A DNA stretch of 64,000 bases. Origin: Buchananella hordeovulneris. Its GTDB lineage: Bacteria > Actinomycetota > Actinomycetes > Actinomycetales > Actinomycetaceae. The notes below the pieces were generated by a model. It was not told the DNA's origin. It searched no databases and saw only the letters and a program-made list of their open reading frames with translations. The translations under genes and the position numbers were made by a program. The DNA lies in assembly GCF_001907235.1 (NCBI RefSeq), contig NZ_MQVS01000013.1:1-64000 (forward strand), in the 5' to 3' direction. Shown here one piece after another: positions 51,898 through 61,646 of this stretch (position 1 is its first letter; each line of letters starts with the position of its first letter).

Positions 51898-53037
51898 CTA
51901 ATCCCAGGGGCGGAGCGCCACCATCATCGCTTCCAGGGCCAACAAGGGGGAAACATTGGCCGCCAAGCGTTCACGCGCCTCGGCTACCGCATCAATACGT
52001 GCCATTGTCCGCGCGGGCTCCGACTCGCGCGCCAGCACCGCAATTTCCTCCGCTAGGTCGACGTTAATGGGGTCCACCGTGCTGTCCACCTGCTGCAGGT
52101 ATACGTCGCGATACAGAGACAGTAGGTCCACCAAAACCCGGTCCAGCGTATCCCGCAGCGCGCGGGTGGAGCGCCGCTTGTGCTCGTCCTCCAGAGCCCG
52201 CACCTGGGCCCGCAGCGCGGGGGCCAGGCGGCCGGAATCCTGCGCCCCCAGGGTGCGGAGCAACTCGGCTTTTTCCTGTTGGTGCCGTTCCTCGGTCTGC
52301 GCCTTGGCTTGCTCGCCCGCTACCTCCATGAGCTCGGCGGCGGCGAATACACAGTCGCCCACGTTGCGCACCATGGCTGGCAACGTCACCAAACGCCGCC
52401 GCCGCTGGCGCGCCTGCGGATCGCGCGCGAGGCGGCGCGCCATCCCCACGTGACACTGGGCCGCGCGGGCGGCCTCGCCCGCCACCTGCGGGTCTATGCC
52501 GTCCCGCACCAACAGGTCGACGACGTCCTGCACGGGCGGAATCCGTAAAGTCAGCGAACGACACCGCGACCGGATGGTGGTAATCACGTCTAGGGGGCTC
52601 GGCGCACACAGCATCCACACCGTCCGCGCGGGCGGCTCCTCGATGGCCTTCAGCAGCACATTCGAGGTGCGTTCCAGCATGCGGTCGGCATCCTCCAAAA
52701 TGAGGACGCGCCAGCGGCCACTATGCGGCGCCCGCTGCGCCAGCGACACCAGCGAGCGCACCTCATCGATCGACATCGTCACCTTGTCGGTGGCGATCAC
52801 GGTGACGTCGGGGTGTTTCCCCGCGAGCGCGGTCTGGCAGGCGTGGCACTGCCCGCAGCCGGCGGGGGTCCGCTCGCACTGGAGCGCCGCCGCGAAAGCC
52901 CGGGCCGCCACCGAGCGCCCCGAACCGGGCGGCCCGGTCACTAACCAGGCGTGGGTCATAGAGCGTTGCTCGGCCACGGCCCGCTGCAGCGTCGCAATTG
53001 CCGGGCCTTGACCGATCAATTGGTCCCACACGCTCAC
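51898..53037 (-). CDS. holB: DNA polymerase III subunit delta'
   Basis: Clamp-loader subunit. 379 residues. The AAA+ fold shows VTGPPGSGRS (33-42) with Arg in place of the P-loop Lys, usual for the non-hydrolysing delta' subunit; zinc cysteines at 54, 61, 64 and 67 (CERTPAGCGQCHAC) and LEDADRM follow. GTG 53037 overlaps the tmk stop as GTGA, the standard tmk-holB pair. Confidence 0.92.
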   Translation of the reverse strand: MSVWDQLIGQGPAIATLQRAVAEQRSMTHAWLVTGPPGSGRSVAARAFAAALQCERTPAGCGQCHACQTALAGKHPDVTVIATDKVTMSIDEVRSLVSLAQRAPHSGRWRVLILEDADRMLERTSNVLLKAIEEPPARTVWMLCAPSPLDVITTIRSRCRSLTLRIPPVQDVVDLLVRDGIDPQVAGEAARAAQCHVGMARRLARDPQARQRRRRLVTLPAMVRNVGDCVFAAAELMEVAGEQAKAQTEERHQQEKAELLRTLGAQDSGRLAPALRAQVRALEDEHKRRSTRALRDTLDRVLVDLLSLYRDVYLQQVDSTVDPINVDLAEEIAVLARESEPARTMARIDAVAEARERLAANVSPLLALEAMMVALRPWD

Positions 53038-53723
53038 GCCCGTGCCCCCTTGCCCGGGACGATGCCGTGCGCGGCGAGGAAGGCGTCGGCGGCGGCGGCC
53101 ACCTGGGCCCCGAGTTCCTCCACACTCACGGTGCCGTCCAGCACCACGTACCGCTCCCCGGCGTCACCCGCCAGATCCAGGTAGACGGCCCGCACCCGCT
53201 CATGGAAGTCCAACGCCTCTCTTTCCAGGCGATCTTCGTCGGCCCGATCGGCATTCTGGCGCCGTTTGGCTCCCACGCTCGCGGGCACGTCCAACAAAAA
53301 TGTCAGGTGCGGCACGAGACCTTCGGTTGCCCACAGCGACAGATCCCGCACCTCGTGGCGCCCGAGTTTGCGGGCCCCACCCTGGTAGGCCACCGAGGAG
53401 TCCAAGAAGCGGTCCGTAATGACCGCCCCGCCGGCCGCCAATGCCGGCAGCACGACCTCGGCCACGTGGTGGGCCCGGTCGGCGGCGTACAGCAGCGCCT
53501 CAGCGCGCGCGGACACGTGCTCACCGTGCAGGAGCAGCTGGCGAATCTCTCGCCCCAACGGGGTCCCGCCCGGCTCGCGGGCGAGGGTCACCTGCCAGCC
53601 GACGCGCTCCAAGTGTGCCGCCAGCAAATCCCGTTGCGTGGTTTTGCCCGCCCCATCCCCGCCCTCGAAGGCGACGAAAAAACCGGCCGGAGCGAAACGA
53701 TGATCGGGCGCGAATGACTGCAT
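53034..53723 (-). CDS. tmk: Thymidylate kinase
   Basis: Phosphorylates dTMP to dTDP. 229 residues, P-loop GGDGAGKT (21-28), TLAREPGGTPLG with the DR-type substrate loop, and TDRFLDSSVAYQGG. ATG 53723. First gene of tmk-holB. Confidence 0.94.
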   Translation of the reverse strand: MQSFAPDHRFAPAGFFVAFEGGDGAGKTTQRDLLAAHLERVGWQVTLAREPGGTPLGREIRQLLLHGEHVSARAEALLYAADRAHHVAEVVLPALAAGGAVITDRFLDSSVAYQGGARKLGRHEVRDLSLWATEGLVPHLTFLLDVPASVGAKRRQNADRADEDRLEREALDFHERVRAVYLDLAGDAGERYVVLDGTVSVEELGAQVAAAADAFLAAHGIVPGKGARA

Positions 53724-53763
53724 GGGCGCATGCTAACGTGCCCACCGACCCTCCGGTGTCCCA

Positions 53764-54807
53764 TCAAGCTGGGTATTCGACGCCGAGCTGCCGCCGTACT
53801 TCGTCCATGATTTCCATGATTTCCAGCGTGGCCCGCCACGGCATTACTGCCGACTCGGTGCGCCCCGCGGCCAGGCAACGCGCCACCTCGGCGGCCTGAT
53901 ATTCGAATCCACCCTCCACACCCGCCGCTTGGGCACGGCCCGCCGGGGTATCTGGCCCGGCGGCCTCCTGCCACTGGTGCGTCTGCCCCGCACCGGTGAC
54001 GGTGAAGCTGGTGCGGCGGTAGAACGGCCCAGCGATGTCGAGGCGCGCAGCCGTACCCAGGAGGCTCGCGCCTTGCGCCCCGGCCGCCCGCAGGGAAGTG
54101 GTGAGGGCCGCCACCGCGTCGGAGAATTGCAGCACGATCCCGCTGGTGGCATCGACGCCCGTTGCCAGACTCTGCCCGAGGGCGGCCACCGCCTGGGGGC
54201 GGCCCAGCAGGTCGTGGGCGAAGGCGATCGGATAGACGCCCAGATCCAACAGGGCTCCGCCAGCCAATTCGGGGCGTACTAAGCGTTCAACGTGCTCCAG
54301 GCTTTGGCTGTGATCGGCGCTAAAGGCCACGAGTTGTCCGAGGGCGCCTTCCGCCAGCAGGGCCCGCACTGCCACCGCCACCGGCAAGAAGCGGGTCCAC
54401 ATTGCCTCCATGACGAACAGGTTGGCAGCGGCCGCCGCCGTGAAGACCTCTTCGGCCTGCTGGCGGCACCGGGTGAAGGCCTTCTCCACCAGCACCGGTT
54501 TGCCGGCCTGCAGGGCCAGCAGGGCGTGGTCGCGATGCTCCGAGTGGGGGGTGGCAACATAGACGGCCTCCACCTCCGGCAGGGCCACCACCTCGGCATA
54601 GGTGCCGTATTTGGCTACGCCGTGCTGGGCGGCAAACTGCGCGGCCCGTGCCGGGGTGCGTGACCCCACGGCAAGGATGCGCGAGCGGGTCAAGGCTGGG
54701 ATCTCGGTGGCAAAGCGGGTGGCAATGCCGCCGGTACCAATAATGGCCCAGTTCAACGGTGGGGCGGCCAGTGGGTCCGGCGGGGCAGGCAACGGTTGTA
54801 CGTCCAT
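53764..54807 (-). CDS. Gfo/Idh/MocA-family oxidoreductase
   Basis: NAD(P)-dependent sugar- or polyol-type dehydrogenase, 347 residues. The Rossmann motif NWAIIGTGGIATRFA (19-33), the following EVEAVYVATPHSEH, and HALLALQAGKPVLVEKAF with the conserved EK are the family signature. Substrate not predictable. It stands between tmk and topA with no shared pathway. Confidence 0.88.
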   Translation of the reverse strand: MDVQPLPAPPDPLAAPPLNWAIIGTGGIATRFATEIPALTRSRILAVGSRTPARAAQFAAQHGVAKYGTYAEVVALPEVEAVYVATPHSEHRDHALLALQAGKPVLVEKAFTRCRQQAEEVFTAAAAANLFVMEAMWTRFLPVAVAVRALLAEGALGQLVAFSADHSQSLEHVERLVRPELAGGALLDLGVYPIAFAHDLLGRPQAVAALGQSLATGVDATSGIVLQFSDAVAALTTSLRAAGAQGASLLGTAARLDIAGPFYRRTSFTVTGAGQTHQWQEAAGPDTPAGRAQAAGVEGGFEYQAAEVARCLAAGRTESAVMPWRATLEIMEIMDEVRRQLGVEYPA

Positions 54808-54848
54808 TGCCCCACGTTACCCAGGTGACCGCCCCCGCGGGGGCCGCG

Positions 54849-57542
54849 CTACTCCGCTTTTTTTGCCGCCGTTTTCTTGGCGGTGGTTTTCTTGGCGCTC
54901 GTGGTCTTGGCGGTGCTCTTCTTGGCAGTGGTCTTCCGCGCCGCGGGCTTCTTGGCAGGGCCCTTAGCGCGCTTGTCAGCCAGCAACGCGAAGGCTTGCT
55001 CGGCGTCCAGGCTCTCCAAATCCACCCCGCGGGGCACCGTCACATTCGTCTTGCCGTCCGTGATGTAAGGGCCAAACCGCCCGTCCTTGACCACGACGGT
55101 CCCACCCGTTACTGGGTCGGCCCCGAACTCAGCTAGCGGAGGCTTGGCGGCAGCGCGCCCGCGCGTCTTCGGCTGGGCAAAGATGGCTTCGGCCTGCTCC
55201 AGGCTCACGGTGAACAGCTCCTCCTCGCTGCCCAACGAACGGGAATCGGTCCCCTTCTTCAGGTACGGCCCGTAGCGGCCGTTTTGCGCCGTAATCTCCA
55301 CCCCGGCCGCGTCCACCCCGACCACCCGCGGTAGCGACAGCAGTGCCAGGGCCTGCTCCAGGTTCACGGTGGCCAGGTCCATCGACTTAAACAGGGAAGC
55401 CGTGCGCGGCTTGGGGGCCTTCTTGCCCTCCGGGGCCTGCGGCAATACCTCCGTCACGTACGGGCCGAAACGTCCGTCCTTGGCAATGATGGGGTGCCCG
55501 CTGGCTGGGTCTATTCCCAACTCGCGGCCGTCGTCGGCCGCCCGGGCATACAGTTCAGCCACCTTGGCGGCCGTCAGCTCGTCGGGGGCGACGTCGTCGG
55601 GCAGGTTGGCCCGCTGCCCCTCGGCATTTTCCAGATAGGGGCCATACCGCCCCACCCGCACCTGCACCCCGTCGGCGACCTCGATGGAGTTCACCGCCCG
55701 GGCGTCGATCTCCCCCAACGCTTCCACCGTGGCCTGCAGGCCCACCCCGCGCAGTCCCTGCTCCTGCCCGGACCCGAAGAAGAAGCGCCGCAACCAAGCC
55801 ACTCGCTCGGCTTGGCCGGCCGCGATCCGGTCCAGGTCGCTTTCCATCGCGGCGGTGAAGTCGTAGTCCACCAGTTCGGCCAGATTGTCTTCCAGGAGCC
55901 GCACGACGCTGAAAGCCAACCAGGTCGGCACGAGTGCCTGGCCGCGCCGGGAGACGTAGCCGCGGTCGATGATCACCGAAATGGTGGCCGCGTAGGTAGA
56001 GGGACGCCCGATGCCGCGTTCCTCCATCGCCTTTACCAGGCTGGCTTCGGTATACCGCGGCGGGGCGGTCGTCTCGTGCCCCTTCGCCGTGGCCTGCGCC
56101 GCCACGACCTCCTGGCCCTCCCGCAAGGCGGGCAGCCGGGCCTCGGCGGCACTCGCGTCGTACCGCTCGGCGTCCTTGCCTTCTTCGTAGGCCGCCAGGA
56201 AGCCGCGCGTGGTGATAACGGTTCCGCTGGCCGTCAACTGGCCGGTAACGGGGCCGCTCCCGTCGTTAGCTGCGGCAGTCAACCGCACCGTGGAGGTCTG
56301 CCCCTTCGCGTCCACCATCTGGGAGGCCAGGGTACGCTTCCAGATCAGTTCGTAGAGCGCGAACTCGGAAGCGTTCAGTTCACTACGCACCTGGGCCGGA
56401 GTGCGGAAGTGGTCCCCCGCAGGCCGGATGGCCTCGTGGGCCTCCTGCGCCCCCTTGGCCTGTTTGGCGTAGAGACGCGGGGCGGGCGGCACGACGTCGG
56501 CACCGTACAGTTCGACCGCCTGGCTGCGGGCCGCAGAGATCGCTTGGCTGGACAGGGCCGTGGAGTCGGTCCGCATGTACGTGATGTACCCGTTCTCGTA
56601 CAGCGACTGGGCGGTGCGCATCGTGTCGCGCGAGTTCATGCGCAGCTTGCGGCCCGCTTCCTGTTGCAGGGTGGAGGTGGTAAACGGGGCCGCCGGGCGC
56701 CGCGTGTAGGGCTTGGACTCCACCGCGGTCACCTGCGCGGTGGCTCCCTGGAGCGAGGCAGCCAGTGCCTCGGCTTGCGCTGGGGACAACACCTGCACCC
56801 CTGCCTTGCGGGCCGCGGCGGTGAGCTGACCGTCGTCCCCGAAGTCACGGCCGGTCGCGAGGCTCACCCCGTCCACTTGGGTTAGGCGCGCGGTGAACTC
56901 CTCCGCGGCTGCCTGCAACTGGGCGGTCACCGAGTGGAAGCCTGCGGGCACAAACGCCATGCGCTCGCGTTCGCGATCCACCACCAGGCGGGTGGCCACC
57001 GACTGCACCCGCCCGGCGGACAGCCCGGTGCGGACCTTGCGCCACAGCAGCGGCGAGACCTCGAACCCCACCAGGCGATCCAGGATGCGGCGGGTCTCCT
57101 GCGCGTCAACCAGGTTGGTGTCCACCTGCCGGGTGGCGGCCAAGGCGCGGGTGATGGCCTCCTTGGTGATTTCGTGGAAAACCATGCGCTTAACCGGCAC
57201 CTTGGGCTTGAGCACCTGCAGCAGGTGCCAAGCGATGGCTTCGCCTTCGCGGTCCTCATCAGTGGCCAGGTAGAGCTCGTCGGCCTCCTTCAGCAGCCGC
57301 TTGAGCTCGGCCACCTTCTTCTTTTTCTCGCTGTCGACGACGTAGTAGGGCTCGAAGTCGTTTTCGACATCGACCGCAAACTTGCCGTAACCGGACTTCT
57401 TCAGCGTCTCCGGCAGGTCGCGTGGCTGCGGCAGGTCCCGGATGTGCCCGACGGACGCCTCGACCACGTAGTCGTCGCCAAGGAACGTGCCGATCCGTTT
57501 GGCTTTCGCCGGCGACTCCACGATGACGAGCTTCTTAGCCAC
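54849..57542 (-). CDS. topA: DNA topoisomerase I
   Basis: Relaxes negative supercoils. 897 residues: Toprim domain (KKLVIVESPAKAKRIG; ATDEDREGEAIAWHLL with the metal acidic triad), catalytic Tyr322 in GYITYMRTDS, then C-terminal repeated domains (DGRFGPYVTE-, NGRYGPYLKKG-, DGRFGPYITDG-type motifs) instead of zinc fingers, and a Lys/Ala/Thr tail of about 35 residues. Tail and zinc-free arrangement are typical of actinobacteria. Start GTG 57542 with AAGGGAG. Confidence 0.96.
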   Translation of the reverse strand: MAKKLVIVESPAKAKRIGTFLGDDYVVEASVGHIRDLPQPRDLPETLKKSGYGKFAVDVENDFEPYYVVDSEKKKKVAELKRLLKEADELYLATDEDREGEAIAWHLLQVLKPKVPVKRMVFHEITKEAITRALAATRQVDTNLVDAQETRRILDRLVGFEVSPLLWRKVRTGLSAGRVQSVATRLVVDRERERMAFVPAGFHSVTAQLQAAAEEFTARLTQVDGVSLATGRDFGDDGQLTAAARKAGVQVLSPAQAEALAASLQGATAQVTAVESKPYTRRPAAPFTTSTLQQEAGRKLRMNSRDTMRTAQSLYENGYITYMRTDSTALSSQAISAARSQAVELYGADVVPPAPRLYAKQAKGAQEAHEAIRPAGDHFRTPAQVRSELNASEFALYELIWKRTLASQMVDAKGQTSTVRLTAAANDGSGPVTGQLTASGTVITTRGFLAAYEEGKDAERYDASAAEARLPALREGQEVVAAQATAKGHETTAPPRYTEASLVKAMEERGIGRPSTYAATISVIIDRGYVSRRGQALVPTWLAFSVVRLLEDNLAELVDYDFTAAMESDLDRIAAGQAERVAWLRRFFFGSGQEQGLRGVGLQATVEALGEIDARAVNSIEVADGVQVRVGRYGPYLENAEGQRANLPDDVAPDELTAAKVAELYARAADDGRELGIDPASGHPIIAKDGRFGPYVTEVLPQAPEGKKAPKPRTASLFKSMDLATVNLEQALALLSLPRVVGVDAAGVEITAQNGRYGPYLKKGTDSRSLGSEEELFTVSLEQAEAIFAQPKTRGRAAAKPPLAEFGADPVTGGTVVVKDGRFGPYITDGKTNVTVPRGVDLESLDAEQAFALLADKRAKGPAKKPAARKTTAKKSTAKTTSAKKTTAKKTAAKKAE

Positions 57543-57615
57543 GTTTAACTCCCTTAGCAAGGCGAATAACAATCCGAGACTGTACACACCCTGGGGCGCT
57601 AACAGGCACCCTCAC

Positions 57616-59190
57616 TCACGCCTGTTCATTTTGTGAGCCCTCGGCGGGGTGCACCAGTTCCAGCAACCCGCCGAAGAGCAGGTCACGAATGAGCGGGAGG
57701 CAGGCGGCACGGACTGCGGCGGCGTCGGCCTCCAGCAGGCCCGCCACCGCGTCGCACAGCACCCCGAGCGGTAATTCTCCGTCGCACGCCCCCACCACGG
57801 CCGCCTCTGCCGTGCCCAGTGCAAACTGCCGCGCTAGGCCGCCCCCCTGGGCCAGCCGCATTAGGCGCAGCTCCCCCGTGCCGGGCATGGTGTACCGCTC
57901 CTCGACTACGTCGGCAGCCACGCGGACGGTAGCGGCCGCCAGCTCGGTATCGTCCAGGGCCGCCAACTGTTGCCCTACCCGCAAGGTGGCGAGCACATGA
58001 CTAGCGGGGTCGGCCGTCCCGAGACTGTCGACGTGTTCCAGGCGCTGCCAGGTGGGGCCGGGGGTGGGCGGTCGATGCAGGATGATCTGGCCAAAGCCAA
58101 TGCCCTGCACCGCGCGCGTCCTGAAGTCAGCGAGCCACTCGCCGTAGTGCTGCTCGTAGGTGGGGCGGTCGCTGCGCGGGTCGAGGCCACCGTCCCGCAG
58201 CCACATCTCCACATATTCGGCGGGATCAAGCACCTCGCGTTGCACCACCCAGGCATTGACTCCCGACGGCAGCCAGGCTGCCACCCGCTGCTGCCACGGC
58301 TGCCCCTGGTGGTGTTCCCAGTTGGCCAGCAACTGTGCCACCCCGCCGGGGGCCAGGCGCTCGCCCAGCCCCGCCACCAGCTCGGCCACCAGGCGGTCTC
58401 CTCCCCAGCCCCCATCGCGATACTCCATGAGCGGCAGCGCTAGTTCCGGGGGCGTAATAACGAACGGCGGGTTGGATACGATGAGGTCCGCCTGACACTC
58501 GGCCACCGGTGCCAGCAGCGACCCGGTGCGCCACTCCACGTCGATACCGTTCAGGGCCGCGTTGAAACGGGCGAATTGCAGCGCCCGCGCGGATATGTCG
58601 GTGCCAATCACGGCGGTGGAAAAGTGGGCGGCCTGCAACGCCTGAATGCCGCAGCCGGTGCCGATATCAATGGCCAGGCCGTGGCGCCCGCCTGCCACGC
58701 TTTCGCGAATGGTCCAGGCCGCCAACGTGGCCGACGCCCCGCCTACGCCCAACACGTGTGTCGGGGCGAGGGCAGTCCCCGCGGTCATCTCACTGCGGTC
58801 GGAGGCAAACCACTGCTCGGCCCCAAAGGCAGAGTGGGGACGCAGGTCGACGGTGGCCTGCCAACCGGCGGTCGTCGCCGTCACCAGCCCCAGCTGCTGG
58901 GCTCCGGTTCGGCCCGCCGTCGGCAGGGCGGACTGCAGTTCCGCCTCACTGAGCGTATCTCCGAGGATGAACAGCCGGGTCAAGAGCGCGCGAGCGGCCC
59001 CGACAGTTCCGGGGGCGATAGCCCGGGCGGCCTGCAGCGCCGGCACGCGCTGCTCCCGGAGGAGCGCGGCTTGCGCCTGCGCGCCGAGGAGCCCGTTGAC
59101 ATGGTCCACATCCCACTTGGCGCGCTGCAGATCCGCTTTGAAGGGGGCTAGGGCGGCAGGGTGGGCTACGGGGGCGGGGTAGAGACTCAC
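57616..59190 (-). CDS. Class I SAM-dependent methyltransferase, HemK-like
   Basis: 524 residues: an N-terminal helical domain of about 130 residues, a SAM-binding Rossmann domain with DIGTGCGIQALQ (175-186), GTDIS and the NPPF motif (240-243) seen in N-methylating enzymes of Gln or adenine, and a C-terminal extension of about 200 residues. The NPPF motif implies a planar nitrogen target, but this actinobacterial type, larger than PrmC, has no defined substrate known to me. GTG 59190 (MSLYPAPVAHP). Confidence 0.85.
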   Translation of the reverse strand: MSLYPAPVAHPAALAPFKADLQRAKWDVDHVNGLLGAQAQAALLREQRVPALQAARAIAPGTVGAARALLTRLFILGDTLSEAELQSALPTAGRTGAQQLGLVTATTAGWQATVDLRPHSAFGAEQWFASDRSEMTAGTALAPTHVLGVGGASATLAAWTIRESVAGGRHGLAIDIGTGCGIQALQAAHFSTAVIGTDISARALQFARFNAALNGIDVEWRTGSLLAPVAECQADLIVSNPPFVITPPELALPLMEYRDGGWGGDRLVAELVAGLGERLAPGGVAQLLANWEHHQGQPWQQRVAAWLPSGVNAWVVQREVLDPAEYVEMWLRDGGLDPRSDRPTYEQHYGEWLADFRTRAVQGIGFGQIILHRPPTPGPTWQRLEHVDSLGTADPASHVLATLRVGQQLAALDDTELAAATVRVAADVVEERYTMPGTGELRLMRLAQGGGLARQFALGTAEAAVVGACDGELPLGVLCDAVAGLLEADAAAVRAACLPLIRDLLFGGLLELVHPAEGSQNEQA

Positions 59191-59209
59191 CCCGCAAGTG
59201 TGCCAAATG

Positions 59210-59244
59210 GAAGTGGGGGCGAGCACGGCGCTCGCCCCCACTTC
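59210..59244 (-). terminator. Hairpin after the thioester surface protein
   Basis: GAAGTGGGGGCGAG (59210-59223) and CTCGCCCCCACTTC (59231-59244) are perfect 14-bp arms with a 7-nt loop. Confidence 0.75.
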
Positions 59245-59259
59245 GGTTAACTCACCTGA

Positions 59260-61182
59260 TTACTGCCGCCGACGGCGGGAGACCAGGACGAATGCCGCAC
59301 CTGCGGCCGCTGCCAGACCCGCCAGCGAGCCGATGAGCACCGCGTTGGCACCCGTCTTCGGCAGCTGGGGCTTGCCCGGCTTGCTCGGCGTCGGAGTGGG
59401 GGTCGGGGACGGACCGGGCTTGGGCGCCTCGATCGTCACCGTCTGGGCCTTGTCCTCCAGATCGTGGTGCTCGGCCACCAACTGGCCGTGCGCGTCCACC
59501 AGCGATTCGAAGACCACGAAGGTCTTGCCGCCGTGCCCAGCGGGAACCACGAACTCCACGTCGATCGTGCCGTCCGCTTCCTTGGGGGTGAACTTGGCTT
59601 CGGCCTTGATGCCGGTGCCCTTGCCGGTGGCCTTGTCCATCAGTTCGCCGCTGACCGTGTATTCCTGGCCGGGGGTCAGGCCCCAGTAGGAGACGGTGTC
59701 AACGACGGTGCCGCCATCAGCGCCGATCACCTGGTCACCGTCGGCCTTGTCCTTGGCCTGGGTGGCGAGCTTGACGACGGGGGCGGGCTTGTCAACGGTC
59801 ACGGTCTGGGCCGCGTCGTTGATGTCGCGGTGGGAAGCTACTTCCTTCATGTCGGCACTGGTGTAGGCGGTCTCAAAGACCACGAAGGTCTTGCCCTCGT
59901 GCCCGGCGGGCACGGTGAACTCGAGGGCTACGGTGCCGTTCTTCTCAGTGGGGGTGAACTTGGTCTCGGCGGTGATTCCGGTACCGGTGCCGGTGGCCTT
60001 GTCCATCAGTTCGCCCTTGATGGTGTACTCGGTGCCGACCGTGAAGTCGGTGTAGGAAACGGTGTCAACGACCACGCCACCCTCAGCCGGCACGACCTTG
60101 CCGCCGCCCTTGAACTCGGCGGAGGTGCCAAGAGCCGGAACCGCGGCGCGCGGCTTGATGGTCAAGCGCGCCTCGGCGTTGGCGTTGGACGGATTGATCT
60201 CGATGAGCACGACGGACTGGGCCGGCTTGCCATTCGAGTGCGGCTGCGGGGTGAAGACCTTGCCGTGCACCAGCGTGGTGGCCACGTCGGCGGTGAAGAC
60301 CACCTCACCACCGTCCGCATCGGCGGGAATCTGCACGAAAAGCTCGGTGCCGTTCGGAACCGCAGACAGGTCAACAGCGGCTCCCTTGGCGTCCACCACG
60401 GGCAGGCCCGGGGTGACGGTCAGGTTAGCCGTGGGCTGGTTGGTTTCCACCAGGATGGGGCCAGCCTTGCTGCCGGGAGCGAACTCGCCGCCCGGGCCGG
60501 TCAGCTTGACGGAGGCCGCCACCTGCGATTCCTTCAGACCAGTGTTCTCCGGGCCCTTGAGATAGTCCACCACCTGGGTGGTAGCAATCTGAGCCGGGTG
60601 CTCTTTGCCGAGCACCTTGCCGGTGGTGCGGGCCTTCGGGTTGTACGGGTCGCCGCCTTCACGCTGCGAGACCCCCACGAAGTTCACGCCGTCGGTGAGG
60701 GTCCAGATCGCGCCCTGGGTGCCGGAGATGACGATGGACTCCAACTGCTCCTTGGAGAAGATGTTCACGTCGACCCCGGCGGCCTTCGCGATCTCCTCGG
60801 CGGGCACCTTCGGGTAGCTGTGCTGGATGATCCAGCCGACCTTTTCCCGCACCACGGGGTCGTGCTTGAAGGCGTTGTCACCCTGGTAGTTAGCCCAGTC
60901 GGTCACCACCCCGGGAGCGTCGTAGCGCGCCCGGCGCCCCAATTCGACACAGTATGCCTGCACGGTCGAGCCGTCGACGCCAGCGCCCTTAACGTTGAAG
61001 AGCGAGACCACCCCACCGCCGCTGCGGTTGCCGCCCTTCTCCGTGATGATGGCAATGCCCGAAGTTCGGGAATCATCAATAACAACATCCGTGGCTTGCG
61101 CCACGGTGGCTGGGCCGACGACTAGGGCCAAAGCGGCCAGAGCGCCAAACCCAGTCTTCGCAAAGCGCCTGATGAGGTTCAT
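59260..61182 (-). CDS. Sortase-anchored thioester/VaFE-repeat surface protein
   Basis: Wall-anchored adhesin- or pilin-like protein of 640 residues: signal peptide (1-30), a thioester domain with Cys78 (QAYCVEL) and Gln156 (GTQGAIW, the TQXA position) that may form an internal Cys-Gln bond able to react with host amines, an Ig-like middle, two VaFE repeats (TVSYxxxTxGxEYTxxGELMDKATG), and the sorting signal LPKTG (607-611) with membrane helix and RRRRQ. ATG 61182 with AGGAAGG. Two identical palindromes lie upstream. Confidence 0.93.
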   Translation of the reverse strand: MNLIRRFAKTGFGALAALALVVGPATVAQATDVVIDDSRTSGIAIITEKGGNRSGGGVVSLFNVKGAGVDGSTVQAYCVELGRRARYDAPGVVTDWANYQGDNAFKHDPVVREKVGWIIQHSYPKVPAEEIAKAAGVDVNIFSKEQLESIVISGTQGAIWTLTDGVNFVGVSQREGGDPYNPKARTTGKVLGKEHPAQIATTQVVDYLKGPENTGLKESQVAASVKLTGPGGEFAPGSKAGPILVETNQPTANLTVTPGLPVVDAKGAAVDLSAVPNGTELFVQIPADADGGEVVFTADVATTLVHGKVFTPQPHSNGKPAQSVVLIEINPSNANAEARLTIKPRAAVPALGTSAEFKGGGKVVPAEGGVVVDTVSYTDFTVGTEYTIKGELMDKATGTGTGITAETKFTPTEKNGTVALEFTVPAGHEGKTFVVFETAYTSADMKEVASHRDINDAAQTVTVDKPAPVVKLATQAKDKADGDQVIGADGGTVVDTVSYWGLTPGQEYTVSGELMDKATGKGTGIKAEAKFTPKEADGTIDVEFVVPAGHGGKTFVVFESLVDAHGQLVAEHHDLEDKAQTVTIEAPKPGPSPTPTPTPSKPGKPQLPKTGANAVLIGSLAGLAAAAGAAFVLVSRRRRQ

Positions 61183-61311
61183 AGACGCGCGTCCTTCCTG
61201 GAAGATGTAATCATGGCAACACCACCAAGATTAGTAGGTAAAGACACAGGTAAATCCGAGGATCAACACAGCCAATTTGCCCTCAATTCTCCGAGGCCTT
61301 GGGGCGTTTCC

Positions 61312-61325
61312 GGGGCGATCGCCCC
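61312..61325. promoter_or_regulatory. GGGGCGATCGCCCC palindrome, copy 1
   Basis: A perfect 14-bp palindrome 130 bp upstream of the surface-protein start, identical to 61400-61413. Possible operator; the protein that binds it is unknown. Confidence 0.5.
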
Positions 61326-61399
61326 TGAAGACTTCCTGACCCCGCCCTGTAGGTGACACTAACGCGCAACCAATGACGCCGTCGCACGCCACTCAACCT

Positions 61400-61413
61400 G
61401 GGGCGATCGCCCC
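61400..61413. promoter_or_regulatory. GGGGCGATCGCCCC palindrome, copy 2
   Basis: Second identical copy, 88 bp (about eight helical turns) from the first. The rest of the 464-bp gap 61183-61646 contains the promoter, a terminator and no convincing gene. Confidence 0.5.
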
Positions 61414-61600
61414 AGTCGTTGCGCCCGCACAGAAGTCCCCTCGGAGAGGTTGCCTTCCTCCCTGGCCTCGCTACAAATTCTGTTATTTAAGCTGCCAACC
61501 CTGGCAATCGGGACTTAAGTCACACAAGCTAGGCGAGCCGATTTTGCGAACTATTCTCACCAGCCCGTCGGCGGCGGGAAGCCCGGTGGACACGGCAAAG

Positions 61601-61632
61601 CGGGGGGCGAAGCCTTAGCACTTCGCCCCCCG
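61601..61632 (-). terminator. Hairpin after the right-edge surface protein
   Basis: CGGGGGGCGAAG (61601-61612) and CTTCGCCCCCCG (61621-61632): perfect 12-bp stem, 8-nt loop, 15 bp beyond the stop. Confidence 0.75.
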
Positions 61633-61646
61633 CCGCCTAGTTTCGG

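Noticed and set aside
61373-61618. 81-codon plus-strand ORF between the two surface genes
   Set aside because: It contains one of the palindromes and the terminator arm, has no good ribosome site, and its composition is unlike coding DNA here.
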